A DNA stretch of 64,000 bases from Terriglobia bacterium (GCA_020072565.1 JAIQGI010000003.1:1-64000), one strand, 5' to 3'; counted from the first letter of the stretch, positions 27,123-35,587 are shown. Numbers and translations are program-made. The notes: generated from the letters alone by a model not told the origin.

Positions 27123-28640
27123 TCAGGCAATCTCCCCGCACCTGCAGCTGAAGCGCCGCAGGATCTTCACGCCGCAACGCCAGTCCTCATTGATAGCGAT
27201 CTTGGATACCTCGACGTTTGCGTCCAGGCAGCGCAGCACCCGCTCGAGTGAATCGTGGAAGGTGAATATTGGCGAGACAAGATAGATCTTGGGGCGCGCG
27301 CGGCTCAAGCGCAGTCCCGCAAAGTAGCCTCGCTTCTCAAAATCACCTGCCAGATTGTGTACGATCACCCGCCCCCAGTAGTCTAGAGACTGAAGCGGCA
27401 TGTCGGGATCCTCGCTCACCTTGAGTTCCATGACCACGAGGTTTCCTTGTTGATCCGCTCCGAGGATGTCGACTCGACCCGGTATCTTGCCCAGGTATAC
27501 GGGAATCTGTGGGTAGACGGAGTTGGGCATCAACTCTGGAAAGAGATGGGAGACATTGTTGAGCAACAGGCATTCCAGCCAGCGTTCCGCCTGCATCCGG
27601 TAATACGGGTGATCCGTCGCCGGGCTGTCCGCCCGGCGATAATAAAGGATCTCGTCGACGAGGCCCCGGAGATCTTCGAAGTTTTCCTCGGTCAGCTCCG
27701 TCTGCTGCGAGCCGACCCCGTAACAGATGCGGTCCCGCTCGGGGCCCAGTACCCGCGCGAATTCCAGCCCTAGGAGGCGCAACGAGTCATAATCCTGGAA
27801 TCTCGGGTAGCGCTGGATCGCCTCCGGAGCAAGATCAATGACACGAGCAAGCACAGGACTCCATCGGAAAGGACCGAGGACGGGCCAGCGGAAATCGCGG
27901 TCCTCGACCAGCGCCGCCGGTGGAGTGGGTTGCCGCGCCTCCCATTGAAGTGACCCTCCTTGTTGATATTCCCAAACCTCAATTCGTGCCCGCTCCGGGT
28001 TAATGAACCGGGACCGGTGACATAAAACTGAGGCGTGCCCGTCGGGGACCAGCAAATGGACCGCAGGCGTCCCACTCAGCTTGGCTCTTGCGTGCAAATA
28101 TGCCAGCCAAAGCAAGGCCTGGGTCAGGATGGCATGCGCCCGCTCCGGGTCACAACCTTCGGCGCAGGCAAGAAGAAGATGATCCACTTCTCCGTGCCGC
28201 AGCCTCAGTCGCAGGTAGCTGCCGGAAAGAGTGTGCGCCCGATCCGGCCTCTGGCCCTCCGTTACAATCCTGCACCCCGGCAGTCTCAACCGGATCCAAT
28301 TGCGTGCGGCCTTGAGCAGATCGCAGTCGTCCGGCTTCGTCAGGGCTGAGCGGTCCCCCCAGATGACACGAATCTCTGCTGACGGCCTGCGGTGATTCCA
28401 GATTTTTATTTTCGCGCCCCAGGGGGCCAAATGAACTGACGAGACCCAGAACATCAGGCTCCGCTCCGGCCGTCGCATTTGAAGCCGGATCCTGCCGCCA
28501 TTCCTTTGCCAACTGGGCGCAAGCTCCCTCCAGGAACCCAGATCGGCAGCGCCCAGCGTCACATCCGCCTCCGCGCGGGAGGCATCTATCCATTCCAGCA
28601 ATGCCAGGCTTTTGCGCAGATGGGCCGCGGTTTCCGACAT
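27123..28640 (-). CDS. Probable PD-(D/E)XK nuclease-domain protein (NucS-like C-terminus)
   Basis: A 505-residue protein whose exact family I do not recognise. The N-terminal 300 residues are rich in tryptophan and arginine (IRLQMRRPERSLMFWVSS, PGCRIVTEGQRPDRAHTL) and have no clear match. Around residues 385-430 the sequence IPGRVDILGADQQGNLVVME-LKVSED, followed by QSLDYWGRVIV, carries the D ... E-x-K plus Q/Y pattern of the PD-(D/E)XK fold as in NucS/EndoMS and DUF91 nucleases. GGAGG precedes the ATG at 28640; the frame's first start at 28682 lacks one. It stands alone between tatA and the crotonase gene, without methylase or other defence partners. DNA repair or restriction-like roles are both possible. 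Confidence 0.6.
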   Translation of the reverse strand: MSETAAHLRKSLALLEWIDASRAEADVTLGAADLGSWRELAPSWQRNGGRIRLQMRRPERSLMFWVSSVHLAPWGAKIKIWNHRRPSAEIRVIWGDRSALTKPDDCDLLKAARNWIRLRLPGCRIVTEGQRPDRAHTLSGSYLRLRLRHGEVDHLLLACAEGCDPERAHAILTQALLWLAYLHARAKLSGTPAVHLLVPDGHASVLCHRSRFINPERARIEVWEYQQGGSLQWEARQPTPPAALVEDRDFRWPVLGPFRWSPVLARVIDLAPEAIQRYPRFQDYDSLRLLGLEFARVLGPERDRICYGVGSQQTELTEENFEDLRGLVDEILYYRRADSPATDHPYYRMQAERWLECLLLNNVSHLFPELMPNSVYPQIPVYLGKIPGRVDILGADQQGNLVVMELKVSEDPDMPLQSLDYWGRVIVHNLAGDFEKRGYFAGLRLSRARPKIYLVSPIFTFHDSLERVLRCLDANVEVSKIAINEDWRCGVKILRRFSCRCGEIA

Positions 28641-28877
28641 CAGACCTCCGGCAACCTGCAGGAGGCAGGAGCCAGGAATCAAAACGGGGGCATCCGAGAG
28701 GGCCTGAAAAGTCCTTTAGATGCTCTGCCTGAAGGCAATTTTTTCTCCTGACCCCCAATTTCCGGCTCCTGATTCCCTGAAGCCAATTGCCCGTCTCTTG
28801 TCAGGCTTCGCACTCTCATCGGGGTAGTTTATCGGGAGCGCTGGATATTTCAGGAAATGTGTTAGAGTATTTGGCTC

Positions 28878-29648
28878 ATGAGCGGATCCGAACTTGCATC
28901 CCTGAATACTGTCGGCGATCTGACCCGACTGACCCTGCGCCGCGCGCCGCTGAATTTCCTGAGCCTGGAACTGCTGCAGCGAATCCAGGAGCTGCTGGAA
29001 TCGGTAGGCGACTCGCCTCCCGGTCGTGTTCTGATCATCGATTCCGATTGCGCCGCTTTCAGCGCCGGGCTCGATATGGGGGACCAGACCAGGGAAGCAG
29101 TGTTTCTATTGCTTGACCAGTATCATGGCATCGTGCGCACTCTTAGTACCTATCCAAGACCAACGATCGCCATCGTAAGGGGTGTGGCTCTGGGCGCCGG
29201 AAACGAGTTGGCGGCCTGTTGCGACTTTGTGCTCGCCTCTCTCCAGGCAACTTTCGGCCAACCGGAGATCAAGGTAGGAATCATGCCCTCGCTCGCCCCA
29301 TTGCTCCTGCCGCACCGCATCGGGATGCAGCGTACTCTGCAGATGATACTCACCGGGAATCCGGTGGATGCCCAGGAAGCCGAACGCATTGGGCTGATCC
29401 ATCGGGCGGTGCCCGAGGATGCCCTCGATACCGCGCTCGAAGAGCTGCTGAGCAGCTTCCGAAGCTCGTCGATTGCGGTGATGGAGATGGCGTTGCGAGC
29501 AGCGCGAGGCGTGCGCGTGCGTGAGTTGGAAAGCAACTTGCGCGACGCGGAGTCGCTCTACCTCAACGAGCTGATGGATCTGGATGACCCGATCGAGGGG
29601 ATCAAAGCTTTCCTCGAGAAACGCTCCCCGCAGTGGAAGCATCGGTAG
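28878..29648 (+). CDS. Enoyl-CoA hydratase/isomerase (crotonase) family protein
   Basis: A 256-residue crotonase-fold enzyme acting on an acyl-CoA thioester. Oxyanion-hole segments FSAGLDMGD (61-69) and GVALGAGNELAACCDFVLAS (102-121) are clear, and FGQPEIKVGIMP supplies the first catalytic glutamate (E130). The position of the second catalytic glutamate of true enoyl-CoA hydratases is Gln155 (TLQMILTG), so simple hydration of enoyl-CoA is doubtful; dienoyl-CoA hydratase or isomerase type chemistry is possible. No ribosome-binding site is visible at the ATG. No acyl-CoA metabolic partners adjoin it, so the substrate is unknown. Confidence 0.85.
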   Translation: MSGSELASLNTVGDLTRLTLRRAPLNFLSLELLQRIQELLESVGDSPPGRVLIIDSDCAAFSAGLDMGDQTREAVFLLLDQYHGIVRTLSTYPRPTIAIVRGVALGAGNELAACCDFVLASLQATFGQPEIKVGIMPSLAPLLLPHRIGMQRTLQMILTGNPVDAQEAERIGLIHRAVPEDALDTALEELLSSFRSSSIAVMEMALRAARGVRVRELESNLRDAESLYLNELMDLDDPIEGIKAFLEKRSPQWKHR

Positions 29649-29689
29649 AAGTAACGATCGAGGAATGAAAATCCCAAATCGCGCGAGCG

Positions 29690-30016
29690 TCAATCGTCTG
29701 TCATTCCTACCTGTGCCCCCAGCCAGTGCAGGTATTCGTGATCACCTGAGGTAAGCGTCAGCGCGATCACTTCGGGAACCCGATAAGAATGGAGCTGGCG
29801 GATGCGGGAGCGCACGTCTTCGTATCGCCCGGCCACGGACTTGATGATCAGCAGCAGCTCGCCTTCGTTGCGGATCTTCCCCTCCCATCGATAGATCGAA
29901 CGGATTCCCGGAACAATGCTCACGCATGCGGCTTCGCCGGCCTCAACCAGCGCCGTGGCGATGCGGTGTGCAAGTTCGGGATTGTCCACGGTGGTCAGCA
30001 CGAGAATGGCATTCAT
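29690..30016 (-). CDS. cutA: Divalent-cation tolerance protein CutA
   Basis: A 108-residue CutA1 trimeric protein: VLTTVDNPELAHRIATALVEAGEAACVSIVPGIRSIYRWEGKI and EGELLLIIKSVAGRYEDV are the family's core, with VPEVIALTLTSGDHEYLHWLGAQV at the end. It is linked by name to copper/divalent-metal tolerance, although its molecular role is still unsettled. Convergent with the crotonase gene and divergent from the FtsB-like gene, so probably monocistronic. Confidence 0.93.
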   Translation of the reverse strand: MNAILVLTTVDNPELAHRIATALVEAGEAACVSIVPGIRSIYRWEGKIRNEGELLLIIKSVAGRYEDVRSRIRQLHSYRVPEVIALTLTSGDHEYLHWLGAQVGMTDD

Positions 30017-30117
30017 AAACTTAATTTCCAGAACAAAACCGTTGCAAGCGGCAGCTCTTGCTCAGTATCATGCTCACGTCAGCTGGAAGTCAACCAACGC
30101 CTTCGACCTGATAACCC

Positions 30118-30477
30118 ATGGGCCGTTCCAGGAAGAGAGTTTCGCACGCCAAGGAAGCCTTTTACATCATCTGCATTCTGGTCGTCCTGCTCGTCGGGCT
30201 GTTCAGTTACCTCGGTCCGGGTGGCTATCTCGAGATGAAGAGGACGCAGGCCGAGCTGGAAACCCACCGCGCACGCGTCGAGCTGCTCCGGAAGTCCAAC
30301 GAGGAACGCATGCGCACGATCGAGTCGCTGCGCATTGACGACGAGGCGATCGAGCGCTATGCCCGCAAGAAGGGCTACGGCAAGAAAGACGAAATCATCC
30401 AGGAAGTCCCCCAGCAGGAACCGCCTCCGACCTCCGACTCAAGGCCAAAAACGGGAGCGGGGGCTCAGAAAAAATGA
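30118..30477 (+). CDS. Septum-formation initiator (FtsB/DivIC-like) protein
   Basis: A 119-residue bitopic membrane protein: basic N-terminus, one membrane helix (YIICILVVLLVGLFSYLG), a coiled coil (TQAELETHRARVELLRKSN to about residue 75), then DDEAIERYARKKGYGKKDEII, the conserved ERxARexlGyvkpgE-like segment of FtsB/DivIC. Such proteins bridge FtsL and FtsQ at the division site. The C-terminal tail is proline/serine-rich. No strong ribosome-binding site is seen. Convergent with pyrC. Confidence 0.8.
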   Translation: MGRSRKRVSHAKEAFYIICILVVLLVGLFSYLGPGGYLEMKRTQAELETHRARVELLRKSNEERMRTIESLRIDDEAIERYARKKGYGKKDEIIQEVPQQEPPPTSDSRPKTGAGAQKK

Positions 30478-30543
30478 GCCCTGGTGGGGGATGTGCCTCT
30501 CGGCCTCCTCATCTCCGATTCGCGGCTGACAGTCCGAAATCCG

Positions 30544-31818
30544 TTAGCGTCTCCAGACGACTTTCCCGTTGACGATCGTCATGACCGGGCCGCCGCGCAG
30601 CCTCCAGCCCTCGAAAGGGGTGTTGCGGCTGCGTGATGAAAATTCCGCGCTGCGCACCTCGCGCGGCAAGTCGGGATCGATAACGGTGATGTCGGCTTGC
30701 ACGCCTTTGGCCAGCGTCCCCCGCTCGAGCTTCAGGATGCGCGCGGGATGGAGCGAGAACGCCTTCACCATCTGGCCAAGGCTCATCAACCCGGGACGAA
30801 CCAGTCGATCCATGATCAGGCTTACCGCAGTTTCGAGTCCAACCACGCCGAACGGGGCGCGGTCGAACTCGAGCGCCTTGTCCTTGACAGGGTGCGGTGC
30901 GTGGTCGGTTGCGATCGCGTCGATGGCACCCGAGGACAGGCCCTCGACCAGCGCTGTGACGTCGAGCGGCGTGCGCAAAGGTGGATTCATCTTGGCGTTG
31001 GTACCGCAGGAGGTAATGAGCTCTTCGGTGAGCAGGAGATGGTGGGGAGTGACTTCGCAGGTGATTGAAATGCCTTCCTCTTTGGCGCACTTTACGATCT
31101 CGAGTGCGTGCCTGGTGGAGATGTGGGCAATGTGCAGCCTCGCTCCCGTCACGCGAGCCAGGATGGCGTCCCGCGCCACCTGGACCTCCTCGGCTGCCGG
31201 GTTGATCCCCCGCAGGCCCAGCAGCGTCGAATAATGACCTTCATTCATACAACCGCCGGCGGCAAGGTCCTTATCTTCGCAGTGATCGATGACGGGGATA
31301 TCGAACAGGCGTGCCGACTCCATGGCTTGCCGCATAACCTGGCTGTTCTGGACCGGGTGGCCATCATCGCTGATGGCGACGATGCCCGCCTGGACCATCC
31401 GGTCGATCTCGGCCAGGACTTCACCCCGGCTCCCTCTGGTGATCGCGCCGACAGGATAGACCGCGACCTTGGAGACTTCCCGCGCCCGCTCGAGAATGCG
31501 GGTGGTCACGGCCTCTGAGTCGTTCACCGGCTCGGTGTTGGGCATGCAGGCAACGGCGGTGAAGCCTCCCCGCGCCGCGGCTTGGGTGCCGGATTCGATC
31601 GTCTCGGCGTCTTCCCTTCCTGGTTCGCGCAAGTGTACGTGCATGTCGATGAAACCCGGTGCCACAATTAGGCCGCGGGCATCGATTTCCCTGCGCCCCT
31701 TCTTTGAAATGCGCGTGGTGATCTCAACTATGCGGCCGTCTTCAACGCCGAGATCCGCGACCTTGTCCAGGTTCTGCGATGGGTCGACGACCCTGCCATG
31801 GCGAAGGATTAGGTGCAT
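30544..31818 (-). CDS. pyrC: Dihydroorotase (type I)
   Basis: Zinc hydrolase closing carbamoyl-aspartate to dihydroorotate in pyrimidine synthesis, 424 residues. HVHLREPG (metal-binding H60 and H62), CMPNTEP, AISDDGHP, HCED, AHIS and TDHAPH are in the expected order. As in Bacillus and Aquifex enzymes, the position of the carbamylated lysine of other amidohydrolases is an aspartate (D151/D152). The 3' end faces the FtsB-like gene; pyrK-pyrD-pyrF lie divergently upstream. pyrB is not adjacent. Confidence 0.94.
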   Translation of the reverse strand: MHLILRHGRVVDPSQNLDKVADLGVEDGRIVEITTRISKKGRREIDARGLIVAPGFIDMHVHLREPGREDAETIESGTQAAARGGFTAVACMPNTEPVNDSEAVTTRILERAREVSKVAVYPVGAITRGSRGEVLAEIDRMVQAGIVAISDDGHPVQNSQVMRQAMESARLFDIPVIDHCEDKDLAAGGCMNEGHYSTLLGLRGINPAAEEVQVARDAILARVTGARLHIAHISTRHALEIVKCAKEEGISITCEVTPHHLLLTEELITSCGTNAKMNPPLRTPLDVTALVEGLSSGAIDAIATDHAPHPVKDKALEFDRAPFGVVGLETAVSLIMDRLVRPGLMSLGQMVKAFSLHPARILKLERGTLAKGVQADITVIDPDLPREVRSAEFSSRSRNTPFEGWRLRGGPVMTIVNGKVVWRR

Positions 31819-31836
31819 AGGCTAACCGGCGGGCCT

Positions 31837-31854
31837 GCCGGGTTTCAGCCCGGC
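31837..31854 (-). promoter_or_regulatory. Hairpin in the pyrC leader
   Basis: GCCGGG (31837-31842) pairs with CCCGGC (31849-31854) around a six-base loop, and a second overlapping pairing uses CCGGC/GCCGG at 31826-31841. The structure ends about 20 bases before the pyrC ATG, where no good ribosome-binding site is exposed, so translational control is conceivable. Confidence 0.35.
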
Positions 31855-32193
31855 ATCTCCAAAGAGAAGACAGAGGACCGCCATCAGATTGTTGATCTCG
31901 AATTCAATGGCACACCCCTATAGCGGCGAGATAGTAGCACAGCGGGAAAGCGGCAGCAAAACAACTCGCTGGCCCGGATTATTCATGAATATACGATCAA
32001 AAGAAATTTTTGGACGCGGAAAAACGCTGACAAACGCTGACCGTTCGGTCTTGGTCGGCGTGCGGGAGCTTTTGCCGCGCCGCAGGCGCCAGCGCTTCGC
32101 GAATAATTCGGGCTAGGAACAATACTCTTGTTTTCTCTGCGGTCTCTGCAATCTCTGCGGTAATATTCTGGGCACCGCTGAGGTTGAATCAGG
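31855..32193. other. Intergenic region between the divergent pyrC and pyrK genes
   Basis: About 340 bases with no supported gene. It contains AT-rich DNA (31978-32015) where promoters for both directions may lie, though no pair of boxes is convincing, and three tandem 9-base units TCTCTGCGG/TCTCTGCAA/TCTCTGCGG at 32134-32160 that recur in related form at 42375-42401. Confidence 0.5.
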
Positions 32194-33033
32194 ATGCTGG
32201 ATAGAAGAGTCAGAGTAAAAGAAGTGAGGAACCTGGGAGCGGCGAACTATCTGCTGACGCTGAGTTCCCCCGAACAAGCCCGCCTGGTGCACCCGGGGCA
32301 ATTTCTGATGGTGAAATGCAGCGAGGAGGTAGATGATAATCCCCTCCTCCGCCGTCCCTTCAGCATCTTTGCCATTCACCCGCACGCCCGCACCGGAAAT
32401 CCCGCAGGTCTGGAAATCCTCGTCAAGGATGTCGGGGCCGGCACGCATAGGCTGGTCCAGGTGCGGCCGGGGCAGGAACTGCATACTCTGGGACCGCAGG
32501 GACGCCCGTTCCAGCTCTCGAAGGAAATGAGCAAGGAGGTCCGCTTCGCCTGCCTGGTTGCCGGTGGTGTGGGAATTGCCGCGCTGTACCTTCTCGCGCG
32601 TGAGCTGATTGCGCTCGAAGTCTCTCCGGTCCTCTTTTATGGCGCCCGCACGGCAGAGGAGCTGGTCTTGAGTGAGTACTTCGAGCGCCTGGGGATCGAA
32701 ATCCAGTACGCTACCGAGGATGGCTCGCTGGGCGAGCGGGGACTGGTAACCGCGCCGCTTACCCGGTTTCTCAAGGAGCATTCCAAGAAGGGCCCGAGGC
32801 TGTACGCCTGCGGCCCATGGGCCATGATGCGGGCGGTGCACGCGCTGGCACAGCGCCATTTGGTGCCCTGCGAGGTCAGCCTGGAAGCGCGCATGGGCTG
32901 CTCTCTGGGCGCATGCATGGGCTGTGTGGTTCGAGCCAGCAGCGACCGCGGTGAAGCTCATTATATCCGCGTGTGCATGGAAGGCCCGGTGATCGACAGC
33001 CGCATGATCGATTGGGAGTCCCCGCCACTCTGA
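32194..33033 (+). CDS. pyrK: Dihydroorotate dehydrogenase electron-transfer subunit PyrK
   Basis: FAD and [2Fe-2S] subunit that links the type 1B dihydroorotate dehydrogenase to NAD+. 279 residues: a ferredoxin-reductase FAD domain (PGQFLMVKC, NPLLRRPFSIF), an NAD-binding domain (CLVAGGVGIAALYLLA, LYACGPWAMMRAV) and the iron-sulfur loop GCSLGACMGCVV plus a later VCMEGP, giving four cysteines. Starts the pyrK-pyrD-pyrF run. Confidence 0.93.
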   Translation: MLDRRVRVKEVRNLGAANYLLTLSSPEQARLVHPGQFLMVKCSEEVDDNPLLRRPFSIFAIHPHARTGNPAGLEILVKDVGAGTHRLVQVRPGQELHTLGPQGRPFQLSKEMSKEVRFACLVAGGVGIAALYLLARELIALEVSPVLFYGARTAEELVLSEYFERLGIEIQYATEDGSLGERGLVTAPLTRFLKEHSKKGPRLYACGPWAMMRAVHALAQRHLVPCEVSLEARMGCSLGACMGCVVRASSDRGEAHYIRVCMEGPVIDSRMIDWESPPL

Positions 33034-33092
33034 CGATTTCGGATTTTGGACTGCGGACTTCGGATTTGGCCACCTGACGACACAGAGGATGC

Positions 33093-34052
33093 ATGAAGAA
33101 AGAAAACGCCTCGCCCATCAAGCAGAAATCAGGCAAGCAATCGAGGATGGAGGTAACCATCGGCGGGGTCCGGTTCAAGAATCCCGTGATGACCGCCAGC
33201 GGGACCTTCGCTTACGGCATCGAGTTTGCCCACCTCATGGACCTCAACTCAATCGGAGGGATCGTAGTCAAGGGCATTTCGATGAAGCCAATCGAAGGCA
33301 ACCCGCCGCCTCGCATCTACGAAACCGCATCAGGCATGCTCAACGCCATCGGCTGGCAGAATATCGGCGCGGCCGAATTCGTCGAAAAAAAACTCCCTGC
33401 CCTTCGGAAGTTCCACACCAACGTCGTCGTGAACGTCGTGGGATTCAGCCTGGAGGACTATCTCGAGGTCACCCGGTTCCTCAACGACGTCCCCGGCATT
33501 GCGGCGCTTGAACTCAACATTTCCTGCCCGAACGTGAAGCACGGGGGCTTTCACTTCAACAAGGACCCGCGCGACACTTACAAGGTAACAGCGAAGGCGA
33601 AGAAGGCTTCACCCAGAATCCCGCTATGGGTTAAACTCTCGCCCAACGTCACTGACATCCAGGTTTTTGCCCGGGCCTGTGAAGACGCCGGGGCGGATGC
33701 CATTTCCGCCATCAACACGCTCGTGGGGATGGCAGTGGACGTTGAAGAACGGCGGCCGCGATTGCGCTTTGTCACCGGCGGGCTTTCCGGCCCTGCGATC
33801 AAGCCCATAGCCTTACGCATGGTCTGGCAGGCGGCCCGCGAGGTGAAAATCCCCGTGATCGGCATCGGAGGTATCGCCAGTGCCGAAGATGCGCTCGAGT
33901 TCCTCATCGCCGGCGCACGGGCCATTCAGGTGGGGACGGCGAACTTCTACAATCCCGCTGCATCCCAGCAGATCGCGTCAGGGATCGAGGCATACTGCCG
34001 GTCGCATAACATCAAGGATATCAACGAGATCATTGGGAGCATGCAGGTATGA
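33093..34052 (+). CDS. pyrD: Dihydroorotate dehydrogenase, catalytic subunit (type 1B)
   Basis: FMN-dependent oxidation of dihydroorotate to orotate. 319 residues with FKNPVMTASGTFAYG, ISCPNVKHGG (catalytic cysteine typical of class 1, rather than the serine of class 2), KLSPNVTDI, INTLVGMAVD and the flavin-phosphate loops GGLSGPAIKP and GIGGIASAEDALEFL. It has an extra 18-residue lysine/serine-rich N-terminus. It lies 59 bases after pyrK and overlaps pyrF by four bases (ATGA). Confidence 0.95.
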   Translation: MKKENASPIKQKSGKQSRMEVTIGGVRFKNPVMTASGTFAYGIEFAHLMDLNSIGGIVVKGISMKPIEGNPPPRIYETASGMLNAIGWQNIGAAEFVEKKLPALRKFHTNVVVNVVGFSLEDYLEVTRFLNDVPGIAALELNISCPNVKHGGFHFNKDPRDTYKVTAKAKKASPRIPLWVKLSPNVTDIQVFARACEDAGADAISAINTLVGMAVDVEERRPRLRFVTGGLSGPAIKPIALRMVWQAAREVKIPVIGIGGIASAEDALEFLIAGARAIQVGTANFYNPAASQQIASGIEAYCRSHNIKDINEIIGSMQV

Positions 34053-34774
34053 AGGAAGCCCGGTCGCACCTGATCGTGGCCCTCGACGTCCCGGATCGCG
34101 CCACGGCGCTTGCCGTCGTCGACCGCTTATCGGGTCACGTAGGATATTTCAAGCTGGGGTTGGAGATTTTTGTTAGCGAGGGCCCGGCTTTTGTCAAAGA
34201 GATCGTTGAGCGCGGGAACAGGGTTTTTCTGGACCTGAAGCTTCATGACATTCCAAACACGGTCGCCGCCGCTGTGCGCTCCGCCTGTCGCCTTGGAGTT
34301 CAGATGCTCACCCTGCATGCGGTCGGGGGTAAAAAGATGCTCGAGGCTGCGCGCGAAGCCGCCCAGAGTTCATCCGAACCTCCGCTCCTGTTGGCTGTTA
34401 CCGCTCTCACCAGCCTCGCGCCCGAGGACGCGCGCAGCATCGGGATTCACGAGGCGCTCCCGACTTGGGTGGAACGGCTCGCAGACCTGGCCGCACAGGC
34501 AGGTATTCCCGGGCTGGTAGCTTCGCCGCTTGAACTTCCAATTCTCCGTCGCAGATTCGGTGGTACAATAAAACTCGTAATTCCCGGCATCAGGCCCGGG
34601 GGCGCGCAGTCGCAGGATCAGGCACGCACGGCTACTCCTGCCGACGCCATACGGGCTGGAGCCGATTATCTCGTTGTGGGGAGGCCGATACTGCAGGCTC
34701 CGGATCCGGCCCAGGCGGCGGATCGGATCGCAGAGGAAATCTTCCGGGCACTGCCTGCAAGTGAGAAACCATGA
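34049..34774 (+). CDS. pyrF: Orotidine 5'-phosphate decarboxylase
   Basis: Last step to UMP. 241-residue TIM barrel with LIVALDVPDRATAL, the catalytic D-x-K-x2-D motif in FLDLKLHDIPNTV, and the phosphate-binding VIPGIRPGGAQSQDQ and GADYLVVGRPI. ATG overlaps the pyrD stop, so the two are translationally coupled. No pyrE is present in the window. Confidence 0.95.
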   Translation: MKEARSHLIVALDVPDRATALAVVDRLSGHVGYFKLGLEIFVSEGPAFVKEIVERGNRVFLDLKLHDIPNTVAAAVRSACRLGVQMLTLHAVGGKKMLEAAREAAQSSSEPPLLLAVTALTSLAPEDARSIGIHEALPTWVERLADLAAQAGIPGLVASPLELPILRRRFGGTIKLVIPGIRPGGAQSQDQARTATPADAIRAGADYLVVGRPILQAPDPAQAADRIAEEIFRALPASEKP

Positions 34775-34848
34775 AATATCGCTTGGCCGCCTGCGTATTT
34801 TAAGGTGCGTTATTAATCCGGCGGTTGGGGTAAATTTGTATCCGTGAG

Positions 34849-34941
34849 AGCCGTGCGGCACGGCTATGCCGGAATGTTAAGTCCCATCGGACCTGACAGT
34901 GTCCGGCGCATGCGTGCCGGCAGGAGTCCAATCGGACCCGA
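34849..34941. other. Cluster of short dyads in the leader of the glycine-rich secreted protein gene
   Basis: AGCCGTG/CACGGCT (34849-34855 with 34859-34865) is a 7-bp hairpin. It is followed by two near-identical units, GTCCCATCGGACCTGA (34881-34896) and GTCCAATCGGACCCGA (34926-34941), each with a GTCC-N4-GGAC dyad and spaced 45 bases apart. Between them is CGCATGCG flanked by CCGG repeats. The block follows pyrF and precedes a strong ribosome-binding site. Confidence 0.55.
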
Positions 34942-34995
34942 AAAACGTGCTCGATCAGGCTCTTAGGTCCATCAATGATCACAAAAGGAGAAACC

Positions 34996-35496
34996 ATGAA
35001 GAAAGCGTTATTGCTACTTGCTATTGGGCTTTGCCTGGTTGCGGTCGTGTTGGCCGCGCCTGATTTCAGCGGCACCTGGGTGCCGAATGCTGAGAAGACT
35101 GCAGCGGCTAATCCGGCTCCTGCGGGCGGCGGCGGCGGGGGTGGCGGCGGCGGCCGCGGGGGCGGCGGCGGGGGCGGCGCCGAATTGACCATCAAAATGA
35201 CTGCTACTGAAATGACCACCAGCCGAATGATGGGACAGAACCCTGTGGAAACAAAGTACGTCCTGGACGGCAAAGAGAACACCGTCAACACCGGCCGCGG
35301 CGACATGAAGTACACGGCGACATGGAACGGCGATGTTCTAGTCATTTCCGGCTCGCAGACTGGACGCGATGGTACCCCGTCTCCGATCAAGTACGAATAC
35401 TCCGTGTCGGCTGATGGAAAGACCTTGACCGTAGCCACGACAAGTTCGATGGGCGGCACTGAGAGGGTACGAAAGCAGATTTACGACAAGAAGTAA
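34996..35496 (+). CDS. Secreted protein with polyglycine tract
   Basis: A 166-residue exported protein. MKKALLLLAIGLCLVAVVLA is a signal peptide; the mature protein begins APDFSGTWVPN, a start seen in small beta-barrel (lipocalin-like) secreted proteins of Acidobacteria. About residues 42-62 are almost pure glycine with one arginine, then a beta-rich domain (LTIKMTATEMTTSRMMG, YEYSVSADGKTLTVATTSS) ends the protein. AAAGGAG lies five bases before the ATG. The function is unknown. The gene is convergent with the lytic transglycosylase gene. Confidence 0.8.
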   Translation: MKKALLLLAIGLCLVAVVLAAPDFSGTWVPNAEKTAAANPAPAGGGGGGGGGGRGGGGGGGAELTIKMTATEMTTSRMMGQNPVETKYVLDGKENTVNTGRGDMKYTATWNGDVLVISGSQTGRDGTPSPIKYEYSVSADGKTLTVATTSSMGGTERVRKQIYDKK

Positions 35497-35545
35497 GCAA
35501 GCCTGCGGACGGTTTGGTGGGCCGACCTGCTTGCCAAAGAACTAT

Positions 35546-35587
35546 TGGCCGCAACGGGTTGTGATTTCGAACGATCCGTTGCGGCCA
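35546..35587. terminator. Strong hairpin between convergent genes
   Basis: A perfect 12-bp inverted repeat, TGGCCGCAACGG (35546-35557) with CCGTTGCGGCCA (35576-35587), around an 18-base loop, centred in the 99-base gap between the secreted-protein and transglycosylase stops. T-runs on each side are weak. A bidirectional terminator is the most likely role. Confidence 0.6.

Noticed and set aside
34800-35459. 219-codon minus-strand frame with polyproline
   Set aside because: The prolines are the antisense reading of the glycine tract of the secreted-protein gene.
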